Below are positions 63,332 to 64,000 of a stretch of DNA of 64,000 bases, piece by piece (the stretch's first letter is position 1; each line of letters opens with the position of its first letter). The stretch lies in the NCBI RefSeq assembly GCF_021401135.1, contig NZ_JACBFO010000002.1:372001-436000 (forward strand). Reading direction: 5' to 3'. The stretch comes from Azonexus sp. R2A61 (lineage in GTDB: Bacteria > Pseudomonadota > Gammaproteobacteria > Burkholderiales > Rhodocyclaceae). The translations under genes were made by a program, and so were the position numbers. The notes under the pieces are model-generated. The model saw only the letters and a program-made list of their open reading frames with translations, was not told the origin of the DNA and made no database searches.

Positions 63332-64000
63332 ATGAACCCGATCTACCTGGACAACAACGCGACGACCCGTGTCTATCCGAGCGTCGTCGAGGCCATGCTG
63401 CCGTTCTTCACCGAACATTTCGGCAATGCTTCATCGATCCACGCCTTCGGCAGCGAAGTCGGCAAGGCGCTGAAAAAGGCCCGCACGCAGGTGCAAACCC
63501 TGCTCGGCGCCGAACACGACTCGGAAATCATCTTCACCTCCTGCGGCACCGAATCCGATTCCACCGCCATCCTGTCGGCACTCAAGGCCCAGCCCGAGCG
63601 CAACACGGTGATCACCACCGTCGTCGAGCACCCGGCCATCCTGACCCTGTGCGACTGGCTGGAAAAGGAAGGCTACATCGTCCACAAGCTCAAGGTGGAC
63701 AAGAAGGGCCGCCTCGACATCGACGAATACAAGTCGCTGCTGCATGACCGCGTCGCCATCGTCTCGGTGATGTGGGCCAACAACGAAACCGGCACCATCT
63801 TCCCGGTCGAGGAAATGGCCGCGCTGGCCGCCGAAAAGGGCATCATGTTCCACACCGACGCCGTGCAGGCCGTCGGCAAGCTGCCCATCGACCTCAAGAA
63901 CACCAAGATCGACATGCTCTCGCTGTCCGGTCACAAGCTGCACGCCCCCAAGGGCATCGGCGTCCTCTACCTGCGCCGCGGCTGCCGCTTCCGCCCGCTG
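63332..64000 (+). CDS. nifS: NifS cysteine desulfurase (5' part; runs off window)
   Basis: The first 223 residues of NifS are present. Landmarks are MNPIYLDNNATTRVYPSVVE, the glycine/Thr PLP contact TSCGTESDSTAIL, the His of VVEHPAILTL, VMWANNETGTIFPVEE, and the Asp/PLP-Lys region FHTDAVQAVGKLPIDL with SLSGHKLHAPKGIGVLY, where Lys binds PLP. The catalytic Cys lies beyond the window. Supplies sulfur to NifU. 88 bp after nifU, in the same transcription unit. Confidence 0.95.
   Translation, partial: MNPIYLDNNATTRVYPSVVEAMLPFFTEHFGNASSIHAFGSEVGKALKKARTQVQTLLGAEHDSEIIFTSCGTESDSTAILSALKAQPERNTVITTVVEHPAILTLCDWLEKEGYIVHKLKVDKKGRLDIDEYKSLLHDRVAIVSVMWANNETGTIFPVEEMAALAAEKGIMFHTDAVQAVGKLPIDLKNTKIDMLSLSGHKLHAPKGIGVLYLRRGCRFRPL

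Overview
The window is GC-rich DNA from a nitrogen-fixing betaproteobacterium, most likely a Rhodocyclales member of the Dechloromonas/Azonexus/Azospira type. This rests on the nif gene set, the NifA/sigma-54 promoters, the gene families present and the codon use; no 16S or other marker is present, so the assignment is an inference.

Layout. 1-1.5 kb: 3' end of an ABC-F ATPase gene and a small hypothetical gene. 1.65-9.6 kb: a LysR regulator divergent from an alpha/beta-hydrolase and a complete MexEF-OprN-type RND efflux operon. 9.6-12.7 kb: tag, then three AT-richer orphan genes in one orientation separated by attC-like hairpins (an integron cassette cluster with no integrase in view), then a YaiI-family gene. 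12.7-20.4 kb: a Tat-exported molybdenum hydroxylase with its cofactor genes, an AraC regulator, and a LysR gene divergent from D-tartrate dehydratase. 20.5-21.8 kb: an exported MsrA-thioredoxin-MsrB fusion. 21.8-34.9 kb: a heavy-metal island (czcICBA, Zn/Cd P-type ATPase, MerR regulator, plus an AT-rich flgB-like/pEtN-transferase pair) bounded by direct repeats that carry a truncated and an intact copy of one GNAT gene.

34.6-49.3 kb: an all-minus-strand operon headed by a clear cobalamin riboswitch. In transcription order: nrdA, a 40-codon ORF repeating the NrdA tail, a TonB-dependent receptor, an ExbB-like channel, a DUF2149 protein, an exported and membrane-anchored CobN-like protein, an exported CbiZ-nitrilase fusion, a PepSY membrane protein, nrdB and a GNAT gene. 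The operon would place B12-independent ribonucleotide reductase and an envelope corrinoid-handling system under one B12 switch. The receptor/ExbB/DUF2149/CobN core resembles the haem-removing Hmu operons of Bacteroidetes. It is the strongest candidate for an undescribed system here.

49.4-55.7 kb: flavodoxin with its own NifA site and sigma-54 promoter (nifF), a DnaQ-GIY-YIG-type protein, creA, and ilvBN with a branched-chain leader-peptide attenuator; then a soluble CZB chemoreceptor and a PilZ protein. 55.8-59.7 kb: a NifA/sigma-54-driven nifN-nifX operon with an RseC-family gene, DUF269, DUF683 and two unassigned nif-linked genes. 59.7-61.9 kb: GST, a flavin-type oxidase and a LysR gene. 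61.9-64 kb: a third NifA/sigma-54 promoter driving iscA-type gene, nifU and nifS (cut by the window end).

No tRNA, rRNA, CRISPR array, transposase or integrase gene was recognised.
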